DNA of 64,000 bases from Citrobacter amalonaticus (GTDB lineage Bacteria > Pseudomonadota > Gammaproteobacteria > Enterobacterales > Enterobacteriaceae). The notes below the pieces were generated by a model. The model was not told the DNA's origin. It worked only from the letters and a program-made list of their open reading frames with translations, and made no database searches. Position 1 is the first letter of the stretch, and the number at the start of each line of letters is the position of its first letter. The position numbers and the translations under genes were made by a program. The stretch is taken from contig NZ_CP014015.2 in NCBI RefSeq assembly GCF_001559075.2, positions 1,116,001 through 1,180,000 on the forward strand, read 5' to 3'. Positions 24,312 through 33,141 of the stretch are shown here, in pieces.

Positions 24312-25928
24312 TTAAACTGTGGGCTGATAAGAGAATGTGGCGAAATCGGCGTAGCAGCCGTCACCGCTGATATCCTCACAGTGCAAACCGACAAATGCCC
24401 CGGTAAAGAAGCCTCTGCCGCCAATATAATCATCCGAAAGTTTCCACGCCTCAAACGTTAGCGGAATGGTCTGCCAGTGGTCACCATCGAATGAATAGCT
24501 ATAGCGGTATTCCAGATTGTCCACATCCACCCGCAGCCAGACGTTTTCCGCATTCTCCGGCACCAGAATCGGATTATCGTAAAGATGCCAGTGCGCCACG
24601 TTGTGATCGAGCTGAATAATCTTCAGCGTCCGCCCGCGCCCCTCTTCCCAGTCCATAAAGCAGTACGTCCAGTTTTTGCTGTTGTAGTAACAGGTTAGCC
24701 CCGCGCTTTGTTGGAAGTGGCGCGGGGAAAAGGCCATCTGCGTTTCAGCACGAAAACAGAAATGCTGCCAGCGGCGAGCGACCGTTGACTGGGTAAAGGT
24801 GGAGTTCAGCGAATCATTACCATACAGACGTAAAAATCCTGGGCGTGCGGTCAGCGAGCCAAGCTGATCATCAAATGGAATACGTAGGGTCTGCAGTTCC
24901 GGATCGAGCCTTTCACTGTCAAAATCCGTCCGCCACGCTCCCGTTTCGACGGTAGCCTGCTCTGCCATACGTGGCCCCGGCACCGTCAGCGCCGCGTGTT
25001 TGCCCCCTTCAACATAAGGCCAACCGTCACGCCACTCGATACGTGCAATCCCTGTCTCACGCCCTAGCGGACAGTATCCCCGACCGCCCGCCGCTAATCG
25101 CGGAATCCCCGGAAGGTGCAACGGACGGCTGGTCAGATACGCCAGATACCATTCGCCTGTATGGGTCTCCAGCAGCGAACCGTGCCCACTCTTCTGTAGG
25201 GGATTTTCCGGCAGATGCCAACTGGTCATCATCGTCACATCAGGATGCAGTTCGTACGGCCCATCAATATTTTTTGCCCGCAATACCACCACGGCATGTT
25301 CGTAACTGGTCCCCCCTTCCGCCACCACCAGATAGTAGTAGCCCTCGCGGCGATAAATATGCGCCCCTTCGGTATAGCCCAATGGGGTACCCGTAAAGAG
25401 CGTTGAACGCTGTGGCGCCAGGGTTTGCGTGTCAGCAAAAAACTCCTGCAGCACAATGGTGTTATGCGGATTACTGTGATGACGCGGCCCCCACGGGCGA
25501 TAGATGTAATACTTTCGTCCATCCGCATCATGGAAGAGTGAAGGGTCAAACCCGCCGTTGCCCATAGGAACAGGAGCGCTCCACGGCCCTTCAACAGATG
25601 GCGCGGTAACCAGGAAGTTACGGCCATTTTTCCACGGCGAATCAACGATTTTTACGTCGGTATACAGCAGCCAGAATTTACCATCGGCATAGCTCAGGCA
25701 AGGTGCCCAGATGCCGCCAGAATCCGGATTGCCTTTCATATCCAGCAGCGCCACGCTGTCGAGCGGAGTACTGACCAGAGACCAGTGTTTCAGGTCGCGA
25801 GAATGATAAATACGCACACCGGGAAACCATTCAAAGGTTGAGGTGGCGATATAGTAATCCTCCCCCACACGGCACAGAGACGGGTCCGGGTTGAAGCCGG
25901 TCAGGATCGGGTTTTCAATCTGATACAT
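24312..25928 (-). CDS. yagH: YagH, GH43 beta-xylosidase
   Basis: A 538-residue cytoplasmic glycoside hydrolase with no signal peptide that cleaves imported xylosides and xylo-oligosaccharides. The GH43 five-bladed propeller is at about residues 1-320. The catalytic base Asp is in GFNPDPSLC near residue 15, the pKa-tuning Asp in GFDPSLFHD near 127, and the acid Glu in YTEGAHIY near 185. A beta-sandwich domain (about 330-530) follows. It matches E. coli YagH in length and text. It starts 10 bases after the stop of yagG, so the two form an operon read yagG-yagH. Confidence 0.9.
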   Translation of the reverse strand: MYQIENPILTGFNPDPSLCRVGEDYYIATSTFEWFPGVRIYHSRDLKHWSLVSTPLDSVALLDMKGNPDSGGIWAPCLSYADGKFWLLYTDVKIVDSPWKNGRNFLVTAPSVEGPWSAPVPMGNGGFDPSLFHDADGRKYYIYRPWGPRHHSNPHNTIVLQEFFADTQTLAPQRSTLFTGTPLGYTEGAHIYRREGYYYLVVAEGGTSYEHAVVVLRAKNIDGPYELHPDVTMMTSWHLPENPLQKSGHGSLLETHTGEWYLAYLTSRPLHLPGIPRLAAGGRGYCPLGRETGIARIEWRDGWPYVEGGKHAALTVPGPRMAEQATVETGAWRTDFDSERLDPELQTLRIPFDDQLGSLTARPGFLRLYGNDSLNSTFTQSTVARRWQHFCFRAETQMAFSPRHFQQSAGLTCYYNSKNWTYCFMDWEEGRGRTLKIIQLDHNVAHWHLYDNPILVPENAENVWLRVDVDNLEYRYSYSFDGDHWQTIPLTFEAWKLSDDYIGGRGFFTGAFVGLHCEDISGDGCYADFATFSYQPTV

Positions 25929-25938
25929 GGTTCTCTCC

Positions 25939-27318
25939 TCAGTTCACTGCCACAGCGGCATCAGCAGGTTTTTTCTCGGGCTGCGCGGTGCGCTGACGTT
26001 GCAGTTGCTGGCTGATCTCTTCCACACGCTTGCTGCTCAGTTTGTAGAACGAAAGCAGCGTGAACATACCGACGTAAAGCACGACTGGTACGATGCAGAA
26101 GAGGATTTTGATGGTTGTCAGGACGTTATCGGGCTGCACGGCGTTGCTTGCCGAGTAGCTGGAGAAGGCAAGGATCCAGCCCACCAGCGCGCCGCCAATC
26201 GCCAGACCGATTTTCAGGCTGAAGAGATAGGTAGAGAATACCAGGCCATCAAGGCGACGCCCACTTCGGCTCTCTTCGTAATCGACCACATCGGAGGCCA
26301 TCAACCATTGCAGCGGTGTGGTGGTATTAAAGACAAACAGGAACACAATATTCAGTGCAAATATCAGCGCGATATTGTCCGACGGAATAAAGAAAATACT
26401 CAGGCTAATCAGCGAATAAATGCCGATGATCCACTTAAACGACGTGACGCGGTCAAAGCGGCCAAGCAGACGAGACGAACAAAGAGAACCAAACATGGTC
26501 GCGAGGCTGCCATAGAGCAGGAACTGCGTTGCCAGTTCAGGGTGGTCCATCACGTATTTGACAAAATAGAGCGTTGCGCCGCCGCGAACCACGTTCGAGC
26601 CGGTTGCCATCATTTTAAAGGCGCACATAATTCGCCACTGGCTATTCCCCATCAGCAATTTAAGGTCTTTCTTAACCGATGATTCAGGCTGAATCTCGAA
26701 CGTATAACGCTCTTTGGTTGTAAAGAAACACACGAACAGCAGCAGGACACCACAAATACCCAGCACACACATCGCACCAAAATAGCCGACTTGTTCATCA
26801 CCCTTGCCAATAATTTTCACCAACGGCAGGGCAATGCCGCTAATGGCTAATGAACCGGCAGCGGCCAGGAAAAAACGCCACGATTGTAAAGCATGGCGCT
26901 CTTTTGGGTCAGCGGTAATGGCACCGGGCATGGCACAATAGGGAACATTAACGAAGGTATAAACCAGCGTCAGTAAAATATAGGTGACAGAAGCATAAAT
27001 AATTTTACCCTGAGCGGAGAAATCTGGCGTATAAAACGTTAATACGCAGACAATACCAAACGGGATCGCCCCCCATAACAAATAGGGGCGAAACTGGCCG
27101 TAGCGGGTACGCGTTCGGTCAACCATTAACCCCATTAATGGATCGGTTATCGCATCCAGCACACGTGAAATCAGGAATAATGTGCCCATTACGCCTGCCG
27201 ACAAACCAAAAACATCGGTATAAAAGTAGGCCAGTAAAAACATCGTGGCCTGCCAGACGAAACCGCAGGCGGTATCCCCCAGTCCATAACCAATTTTATC
27301 TTTCATTGTTAACTGCAT
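25939..27318 (-). CDS. yagG: YagG, GPH-family sugar (xyloside) cation symporter
   Basis: A 459-residue inner-membrane protein with about 12 membrane helices, opening MKDKIGYGLGDTACGFVWQA as in the glycoside-pentoside-hexuronide family (MelB, XynT, YicJ). The motif VLDAITDPLMGLMVDRTRTRYGQFRPYLL holds the conserved cation-site Asp residues. It would import xylosides for YagH, encoded next. The ATG used, in LTMKDKIG or the upstream MQLTMK, follows GGAGG closely; the longer start at 27318 is kept. Confidence 0.9.
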   Translation of the reverse strand: MQLTMKDKIGYGLGDTACGFVWQATMFLLAYFYTDVFGLSAGVMGTLFLISRVLDAITDPLMGLMVDRTRTRYGQFRPYLLWGAIPFGIVCVLTFYTPDFSAQGKIIYASVTYILLTLVYTFVNVPYCAMPGAITADPKERHALQSWRFFLAAAGSLAISGIALPLVKIIGKGDEQVGYFGAMCVLGICGVLLLFVCFFTTKERYTFEIQPESSVKKDLKLLMGNSQWRIMCAFKMMATGSNVVRGGATLYFVKYVMDHPELATQFLLYGSLATMFGSLCSSRLLGRFDRVTSFKWIIGIYSLISLSIFFIPSDNIALIFALNIVFLFVFNTTTPLQWLMASDVVDYEESRSGRRLDGLVFSTYLFSLKIGLAIGGALVGWILAFSSYSASNAVQPDNVLTTIKILFCIVPVVLYVGMFTLLSFYKLSSKRVEEISQQLQRQRTAQPEKKPADAAVAVN

Positions 27319-27648
27319 TTCTACCTCCAGATCATATGAGAGAAATACGTTCCGAATGACCGGGACCTACAAAATTAAATACCCGAACGTGAACTTTGTG
27401 AGGAATACACCCTTTATCCGTATACTTACCAGATGATGCTTACGAGGAAGATTGTAGAGAGGGATGAGATGAAGCAACAATTGTCATATTTGCTTTAGTG
27501 ATTATGTATTTTAACTTCTGTGATAGCGATTCACTTTTCTATAAAATAAAAAATAGCACCTCTCCCGTAAAGGATAATATATTTTAAGATCATGTTATCT
27601 GCCGCCGAAAATAGTTCTTCGGCGACTCAACAAGTTAATTTTAATTAT
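27319..27648. other. intergenic region between yagF and yagG
   Basis: A 330-base gap. It should hold the yagG-yagH promoter and the end of the yagF transcript. A 7-bp hairpin (27603-27609 with 27618-27624) lies just past the yagF stop but has no T-run. A TGTGA...TTCACT element near 27520 resembles a CRP half-site pair with one extra spacer base. No gene is seen; the open frame at 27592-27807 mostly overlaps yagF. Confidence 0.4.
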
Positions 27649-29616
27649 TCAAAGCCCAAGTGCTTTTTTTCCGGCGTTAATCACCTCAATGATTTTATCC
27701 GTATCGTAGATACACCCTTTCCAGGTTCCACCGCTTACCGCCTGCAATGCAGCCCACAGTCGCGTATCGTCAGGCAGATAGTCATGGGCCTTCAGGTCGG
27801 GATGTAACTCGCGTTCCGCCAGTACGGTAGCGCCCTCTTCCGGCGTCAATCGCGCTTGCGCGCTGCCGATAAAGTTCACACTGCCTTTCAATGACAAGCG
27901 ATCGACCACAATTTCAATCACATCACCCGTGCGCAGTTTGCCGATCGGCCCTCCCGCCAGCGCTTCCGGAGCAACGTGTCCCAGGCAAGCGCCGGTGGAT
28001 ACACCGGAAAAACGAGCATCAGTAATGAGCGATACGGTTTTCCCCCATGAGATATGCTTCAGCGCCGAAGTGAGCTGGTAAGTCTCCTCCATGCCGGTGC
28101 CGGATGGCCCACCACCGATAATCACCATGATATCGCCCTGCTGGATCTGCCCCTGTTTGATGGCTTTGATTGCCGCCTCTTCCGAGACAAATACGCGCGC
28201 CTCGCCCGTGTGGCGGTAAACACCGTCCTCATCTACCACGGACGGGTCGATAGCCGTCGCTTTGATCACTGACCCTTCCGGCGCGATATTACCCACCGGG
28301 AATGCCACCGTGGAGGTCATCCCTTTCGCTTTTGCCCCTTCCGGCGACAGGATCACGTCATCGGGATCCACACCGTCCTGATCGCGCAGGCACTGACGGA
28401 ATTTCGCCCGACGTTCGGCATGCTCCCACCAGTCGAGGTTTTCACCGAGTGTTTGCCCGGTTACCGTCATCACATCTTCATGCAGTAGCCCCAGTCGCCG
28501 CAGGTGCAGCATCACCTCCGGCACACCGCCTGCCAGGAATGCACGCACCGTCGGGTGATAATCCGGCCCGTTGGGCAGCACGCTGACCAGACGCGGTACC
28601 TTGCGGTTGATGGCGCTCCACTGCGCCACATCCGGCAGGCGGCATCTGGCCGCATGGGCGATCGCCGGTATATGCAGCAGCAAATTCGTCGAGCCTCCAA
28701 AAGCCGCATGCACCACCATCGCATTCTCTATCGCTTTATCGGTGAGGATGTCGCGGGCGGTAATCCCTTTTTCATCCAGCGCCATCACTGCCCGCGCAGA
28801 CTGACGCGCAATCTCCAGCCACACGTCCTGGCCCGACGGCGCCAGCGCCGAGTGCGGCAGCGCCAGTCCTAACGCTTCCGCCACGACCTGTGAGGTCCCT
28901 GCAGTCCCCAGGAACTGGCATCCGCCGCCAGGCGACGCGCAAGCACGACACCCCAATTCGGACGCCTCTTTCAAACTCAGCTCATTATTCGCGTAACGCG
29001 CACCGATGGTCTGCACCTTTCCGGCATCTTCGCCGAAGGTCGGCGGCAATGTCGCCCCACCCGGCACGAGGATCACCGGCAGATCGTGCATTGACGCCAG
29101 CGCAATCATCGTCGCGGGTAACCCCTTATCACAGGTCGCCACGCCAATCACCGCTCGTCGTGTCGGCAACGAACGAATTAACCGACGAAAGACAATCGCC
29201 GCGTCGTTACGATAAGGCAGCGAATCAAACATGCCGTGCGTCCCCTGCGAACGACCGTCACACGGATCGCTGACAAACGCCGCGAAAGGAATGCCGCTCA
29301 GGCGGGTGATCTCCTTCGCCGCCGCTGACATTTGCAGGCCAATCTCCCAGTGTCCGGTGTGATAACCGAGTGCGACAGGACGACCATCCGAGTGGCGAAT
29401 ACCGCCCTGCGTGCCAATCAATAACACTTCTCTGCCAGTGAGCTTGTTAGTATCCCAGCCCATTCCGGCGTTTTGCGTCATGCCAAAAAGATTGCCGCTG
29501 GGAGACTCCAGTAACATCTGTGGCGTCAGCGGCAACGCCCCCTGCGGGCCGGCAGCATGGGTTTTCACCGCATAGAACGGTTCATCCTGCGGCGTAAAAA
29601 TGGTGTTGATAGACAT
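27649..29616 (-). CDS. yagF: YagF, D-xylonate dehydratase (IlvD/Edd family)
   Basis: A 655-residue Fe-S dehydratase, the exact length I recall for E. coli YagF. Cys-containing motifs DPCDGRSQGTHGMFDSLPYRND, GVATCDKGLPA and CRACASPGGGCQFLGTAGT supply the cluster ligands. It converts D-xylonate to 2-keto-3-deoxy-xylonate. In E. coli an aldolase gene (yagE) sits beside it; none is present here, so the product must be split by an enzyme encoded elsewhere. It is read from its own promoter, 41 bases after a perfect inverted repeat. Confidence 0.9.
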   Translation of the reverse strand: MSINTIFTPQDEPFYAVKTHAAGPQGALPLTPQMLLESPSGNLFGMTQNAGMGWDTNKLTGREVLLIGTQGGIRHSDGRPVALGYHTGHWEIGLQMSAAAKEITRLSGIPFAAFVSDPCDGRSQGTHGMFDSLPYRNDAAIVFRRLIRSLPTRRAVIGVATCDKGLPATMIALASMHDLPVILVPGGATLPPTFGEDAGKVQTIGARYANNELSLKEASELGCRACASPGGGCQFLGTAGTSQVVAEALGLALPHSALAPSGQDVWLEIARQSARAVMALDEKGITARDILTDKAIENAMVVHAAFGGSTNLLLHIPAIAHAARCRLPDVAQWSAINRKVPRLVSVLPNGPDYHPTVRAFLAGGVPEVMLHLRRLGLLHEDVMTVTGQTLGENLDWWEHAERRAKFRQCLRDQDGVDPDDVILSPEGAKAKGMTSTVAFPVGNIAPEGSVIKATAIDPSVVDEDGVYRHTGEARVFVSEEAAIKAIKQGQIQQGDIMVIIGGGPSGTGMEETYQLTSALKHISWGKTVSLITDARFSGVSTGACLGHVAPEALAGGPIGKLRTGDVIEIVVDRLSLKGSVNFIGSAQARLTPEEGATVLAERELHPDLKAHDYLPDDTRLWAALQAVSGGTWKGCIYDTDKIIEVINAGKKALGL

Positions 29617-29657
29617 TTCTCACTCTCCCGAGCGGCGAGGTTCAGGGCGCTCCAGTA

Positions 29658-29678
29658 TTGTTCTACATTATAGAACAA
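29658..29678. promoter_or_regulatory. perfect inverted repeat upstream of yagF (candidate XynR operator)
   Basis: Half-sites TTGTTCTA (29658-29665) and TAGAACAA (29671-29678) are exact reverse complements, separated by five bases. The site ends 42 bases before the yagF start codon, within the likely promoter. Size and symmetry suit an IclR-family dimer, and XynR is the local candidate. I saw no second copy before yagG. Confidence 0.55.
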
Positions 29679-29813
29679 CGTTCTTATTTATAGATTCACT
29701 GTAATGCAGGCCGTGCGTAGAGGTAAATCAGAGAGAGAGGCAGGCTGTGTGTTTTTTAGCCTTGATCACAAAATGCTAAGCAACGAGATGTAACGAGGAG
29801 GGTATCGCAATGG

Positions 29814-29846
29814 AACGGTCAGATAACAAATGGCTATCCGACCGTT
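29814..29846. terminator. stem-loop after the cupin gene
   Basis: A 12-bp stem with one mismatch (arms AACGGTCAGATA and TATCCGACCGTT, 9-base loop). It lies 25 bases past the cupin stop on the transcribed strand. No clear T-run follows, so it is a terminator or 3'-end stabiliser of the lsrR-lsrK-cupin transcript with moderate likelihood. Confidence 0.4.
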
Positions 29847-29871
29847 GATGTCTCTGCATAAATCCCAAAAG

Positions 29872-30222
29872 CTAGTACCCGGCAGGCTCAACCGGATGAC
29901 TGTCACCCGGAATATGGGGAGATTTCACAAAGACGCCTTTCCACGGCACCTCCCCTTTGTTCACCAGAAAATGCGCTTCACCGGGATCGCAGTGCAGAAC
30001 ATCCCCCGAGCCTAAGGTGTAGGGTTCACCGTTCAGGTACAGCGTCACCTCGCCTGCCAGGGTATAAAAAATTTCACAGGCTTCAATATGACGATGGTTA
30101 GGAAAAGACTGACCGGGCTGGAGCATGACGACGCCCATGTCACATACCGGGCCGCGAATGAGATACTTCGGGCCACTGTCGCCAAAACGGTACTCATGCT
30201 GCGCTTCATTCGATTTAATCAT
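29872..30222 (-). CDS. single-domain cupin protein in the lsrRK transcript
   Basis: A 116-residue protein with one cupin barrel. Motif 1 is FPNHRHIEACEIFYTLAGEVTL (metal ligands His-X-His and Glu) and motif 2 is LHCDPGEAHFLVN (His ligand). No signal peptide. It starts 12 bases after the lsrK stop, with the start near AGGAG, so it is almost certainly co-transcribed with lsrK. I do not recall a cupin here in the E. coli or Salmonella lsr locus. Small cupins act as metal-dependent isomerases, dioxygenases or ligand binders; a role on phosphorylated AI-2 or its breakdown products is possible but is inference from position only. Confidence 0.8.
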   Translation of the reverse strand: MIKSNEAQHEYRFGDSGPKYLIRGPVCDMGVVMLQPGQSFPNHRHIEACEIFYTLAGEVTLYLNGEPYTLGSGDVLHCDPGEAHFLVNKGEVPWKGVFVKSPHIPGDSHPVEPAGY

Positions 30223-30234
30223 TACGATCTCCTG

Positions 30235-31827
30235 TTATAAACCCGGCGCTTTCCACAAAGAGGTCGTCAACCCGTGATCGACCAGACCTAACTGCTCCTG
30301 ATATACCGCCTGCCATTTTTCTCGCGATTCCCGGTAAAGCTCATGTTTCTCTCTGTCCGGGACATGCTCGCGCTCCCAGCGCACCAGCCGCTCGCCCGTT
30401 TCGGCCATGGATGACCAGATCCCTGCCCCCACACCGGCAGCAATCGCACAGCCCAGCGCCGTTGCCTCTTTGACGACCGGAACGTTGACCGTCAGCCCTG
30501 ACACATCCGCCAGAATCTGGCTCCAGAGTTTGCCCTTCGAGCCTCCCCCGGCAAACACCAGCGACGTGGGATGGATCCCGGTAAAATCGGCGATTTGCTG
30601 CAAATTGCAGGTCGACACAATGGCCGCATTCTCTTCCAGCGCGCGGAACAGCGTGGCCTTATTACATTTTTCTGGATCGATAGACAGGTTGATGAACGAA
30701 GGGGCGGCGTGGTACCAGCTCTTGAAGCGCATCCGGTCGGAGAAAATCGGCATCACGCCCCATGCTCCTGCCGGTACCCGGGAAGCCATCTCCTCCAGCA
30801 GAGTGTAGGCGTCGACGCCCAGGCGTTCGGCGATCAGCTTTTCTTCGGCACAGAAGGCATCACGGAACCAGCGCATCGTCAGACCGGTAAAAAAGCTGAT
30901 CGATTCGGTCTGGACCATCCCCGGAATGACGTGCGGGTTAATGCGTACGTTCATCTCGGGATCGACAATCGGCGCGGGTAAATTCACTACCTGTTGCCAG
31001 AATGTTCCCCCCAGCACCGCGGTTTGCGCCGGACGAACAACCCCAAGGCCGAGACAGCCCAACTGCACATCCCCACCGCCCACCACCACCGGCGTGCCGG
31101 CTTTCAGCCCGCACTGGGCAGCAGCCTGAGCCGTCACCCTTCCCAGCAGCGTGCCGGTCTCTTTTACCGGAGAGAGAATATCTGACCGCAACCCGGCCAT
31201 CTGCAATAATGAGGGTTTCCAGTCGCGCGTTTTGAGATCCAGCAGACCCGTTGTTCCGGCATTGGAAGGATCTACCGCCAGTTCGCCGCTGAGCATATAC
31301 GCCATCCAGTCGCTGATCATCGTGACCGTCGAGGCGCGACGATAGATGTCCGAACGATGGTGCGCCAGCCAGAGCAGACGCGGAATGGCGCTCAACGCCA
31401 GCGTCTGACCGGTGCTGCGATAGACCTCGCTTTCGAAGGTGTAGTCGTGGATCTCCTTAAGCTCGCTGACTTCCCGCGCCGCTCTGGCATCCACGTTGGC
31501 ACAGGCCCACACGGGCGTTCCCTCTGCGTCATAAACCACAATGCCTTCGCGCATCGAACAGGCGGAGACGGCAGCAATCGCTTCCGGCGCAATCCCGGCG
31601 TTATGCAATGCCTGACGAATGCATTCACAGGCCAGTTGCCAGTTTTTCCCCAGATCAAACTCCATCGAGCCGGGCACATCCGGTACGGCAAGGTGTCGCC
31701 ATTCCGCTTGTCCCACCGCGATTTGTTTGCCTTCCAGGTCGAAAATCACAGCACGAACGCTTCCGGTTCCGGCGTCCAGTGCCATCAGGTAATGTGCTGA
31801 TTCAGAGAGGGTACAGAGTCGGGCCAT
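30235..31827 (-). CDS. lsrK: LsrK, autoinducer-2 kinase
   Basis: A 530-residue FGGY-family kinase, same length and nearly the same text as E. coli LsrK. It phosphorylates imported AI-2 (linear DPD) in the cytoplasm, producing the LsrR inducer. The N-terminal phosphate-binding loop MALDAGTGSVRAVIFD, the mid motif GTTGLLDL, the catalytic-domain GGGDVQLGCLG and the ATP-site FAGGGSKGKLWSQILADVSG are visible. It follows lsrR by 108 bases with a strong palindrome in the gap, and precedes the cupin gene by 12 bases. Confidence 0.95.
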   Translation of the reverse strand: MARLCTLSESAHYLMALDAGTGSVRAVIFDLEGKQIAVGQAEWRHLAVPDVPGSMEFDLGKNWQLACECIRQALHNAGIAPEAIAAVSACSMREGIVVYDAEGTPVWACANVDARAAREVSELKEIHDYTFESEVYRSTGQTLALSAIPRLLWLAHHRSDIYRRASTVTMISDWMAYMLSGELAVDPSNAGTTGLLDLKTRDWKPSLLQMAGLRSDILSPVKETGTLLGRVTAQAAAQCGLKAGTPVVVGGGDVQLGCLGLGVVRPAQTAVLGGTFWQQVVNLPAPIVDPEMNVRINPHVIPGMVQTESISFFTGLTMRWFRDAFCAEEKLIAERLGVDAYTLLEEMASRVPAGAWGVMPIFSDRMRFKSWYHAAPSFINLSIDPEKCNKATLFRALEENAAIVSTCNLQQIADFTGIHPTSLVFAGGGSKGKLWSQILADVSGLTVNVPVVKEATALGCAIAAGVGAGIWSSMAETGERLVRWEREHVPDREKHELYRESREKWQAVYQEQLGLVDHGLTTSLWKAPGL

Positions 31828-31906
31828 CGTTTTAGTCCTCGGCTTATTATATCTGTCAGGTCGTCAATGCTTTCTCCACGGTACAAACGGAAATTCTGTT
31901 ACTTTC

Positions 31907-31928
31907 CTGCCGTGCACCTGCACGGCAG
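31907..31928. promoter_or_regulatory. 10-bp perfect palindrome between lsrR and lsrK
   Basis: Arms CTGCCGTGCA and TGCACGGCAG around a two-base centre, 7 bases past the lsrR stop on the transcribed strand. No T-run follows. It may stabilise the lsrR end, attenuate lsrK, or bind a protein. It is the strongest symmetrical element in the lsrR-lsrK gap. Confidence 0.5.
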
Positions 31929-31935
31929 ATACGCA

Positions 31936-32892
31936 TTACTGCCCGCTGACAATGGCGGCGGCAGTTTCCTGGTCAGTGACCAATGCGTTGATATAACCCC
32001 CTTTCATCGCCGCAGCGATCGCTTCCGCTTTGTTCACTCCCCCGGCGACGCCGATCACGGTCGGGATCGTCTTCAGGGTATTGAGGGTTAACCCAATCAG
32101 TTCATCGTGGATCTTCATCTCCGGGATCACCTGTCCTTCGCCATCGAAGAAGTAGCCCAGAATGTCGCCCACAGCGCCTTTGCGGCCAATCATCAATTGT
32201 TCACCCTTAGTGATATAGCCTGAGCGAATAATGGTGGCCTCATCTTTCTGGTTGATGGCGCCGATACCGACAATGGCCGCATCGGCAGCCTGGGCGGCCA
32301 GCAGGACATCCTGGACGCTGTTTTCATTTTTTAACGTCCGGGCAATCTCCGCAGAAGAGGCGCGAAGCGGCGCCGGAATAATACTGACCGGACAGGCCGC
32401 GTTGAGTTGTCCAATCCCGGTCATGTAGGGCCCCACGCCACCTGACAGCGTCACCAGGCGAATTTGCTGAGCCGAGATAAATCCGCTTAGCCGTTTTAAG
32501 GTATTCATGGTCGCTTCGCCGAAGCCCGCCGCCAGAATCTGCTGCGGCTGGAGTGACTCCATCAGCATATGCGCGGCGCCGATCCCCAGGCGAATACAGG
32601 CATCCGCGCCGGGAAGTCCTGGGATGACTCGCACATTGTTCAGGTCAAAGCGACGACGTAATTCGGTTTCATATTCCAGACAGCCTTCAAAGCGAGAATT
32701 AATCTGGACGCGAATAATCCCGGACTGATGCCCCTTCTCCAGCAGCCGCGACACCTTAAGCCGCGTCAGCCCCAGCCTGTTGCTGATGTCGCTCTGCGTC
32801 ATACCGTCGTGGTAATAGAACCACGCAATACGCGCCACCAGCTCTTCTTCACACATCCCTTGCTCGGAAATCATCGGGTCATTAATAGTCAT
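31936..32892 (-). CDS. lsrR: LsrR, AI-2-responsive SorC-family repressor
   Basis: 318 residues from ATG 32892 (MTINDPMISEQGM), the start that matches E. coli LsrR; an adjacent ATG at 32895 and an in-frame extension to 32946 are less likely. The N-terminal helix-turn-helix reads GMTQSDISNRLGLTRLKVSRLLEKG. The C-terminal sugar-phosphate-like effector domain contains GFGEATMNTLKRLSGF and LVTLSGGVGPYMTG. It represses the divergent lsrA operon until phospho-AI-2 binds. It is read leftward with lsrK and the cupin gene. Confidence 0.95.
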   Translation of the reverse strand: MTINDPMISEQGMCEEELVARIAWFYYHDGMTQSDISNRLGLTRLKVSRLLEKGHQSGIIRVQINSRFEGCLEYETELRRRFDLNNVRVIPGLPGADACIRLGIGAAHMLMESLQPQQILAAGFGEATMNTLKRLSGFISAQQIRLVTLSGGVGPYMTGIGQLNAACPVSIIPAPLRASSAEIARTLKNENSVQDVLLAAQAADAAIVGIGAINQKDEATIIRSGYITKGEQLMIGRKGAVGDILGYFFDGEGQVIPEMKIHDELIGLTLNTLKTIPTVIGVAGGVNKAEAIAAAMKGGYINALVTDQETAAAIVSGQ

Positions 32893-32960
32893 CATTCTGT
32901 CTTCACTTTGAACATATCGAATTTCTGAACACAATTGTTCATTCATTGGTCGTTAATAAC

Positions 32961-32976
32961 TGTGATTAAACCCACA
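32961..32976. promoter_or_regulatory. CRP-like site in the lsrR-lsrA divergent promoter
   Basis: TGTGATTAAACCCACA differs from the TGTGA-N6-TCACA consensus at one half-site base. It lies in the lsrR-lsrA gap (32893-33141), where E. coli lsr is known to need cAMP-CRP. It overlaps an 8-bp perfect hairpin (arms 32968-32975 and 32982-32989). LsrR operators should lie in the AT-rich stretch 32990-33060, but I cannot define them. Confidence 0.55.
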
Positions 32977-33141
32977 TTTCAGTGGGTTTCGTTTGAACAA
33001 ATTTAATATTGACGATCATTTTAGCATGAAACGTGATCTATTCGTCGGTTTTATGAGCAGTTAGGTCATAAGGTTATGAACAATTCGAATCGCACAATAC
33101 ATTTGTTCAACCTGATTCTACCCAGGCCGAACGGAGGTGGC

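Noticed and set aside
27520..27537. CRP site before yagG
   Set aside because: TGTGA and TCACT halves are separated by seven bases rather than six, and the site is about 200 bases from the start codon; too weak to list.
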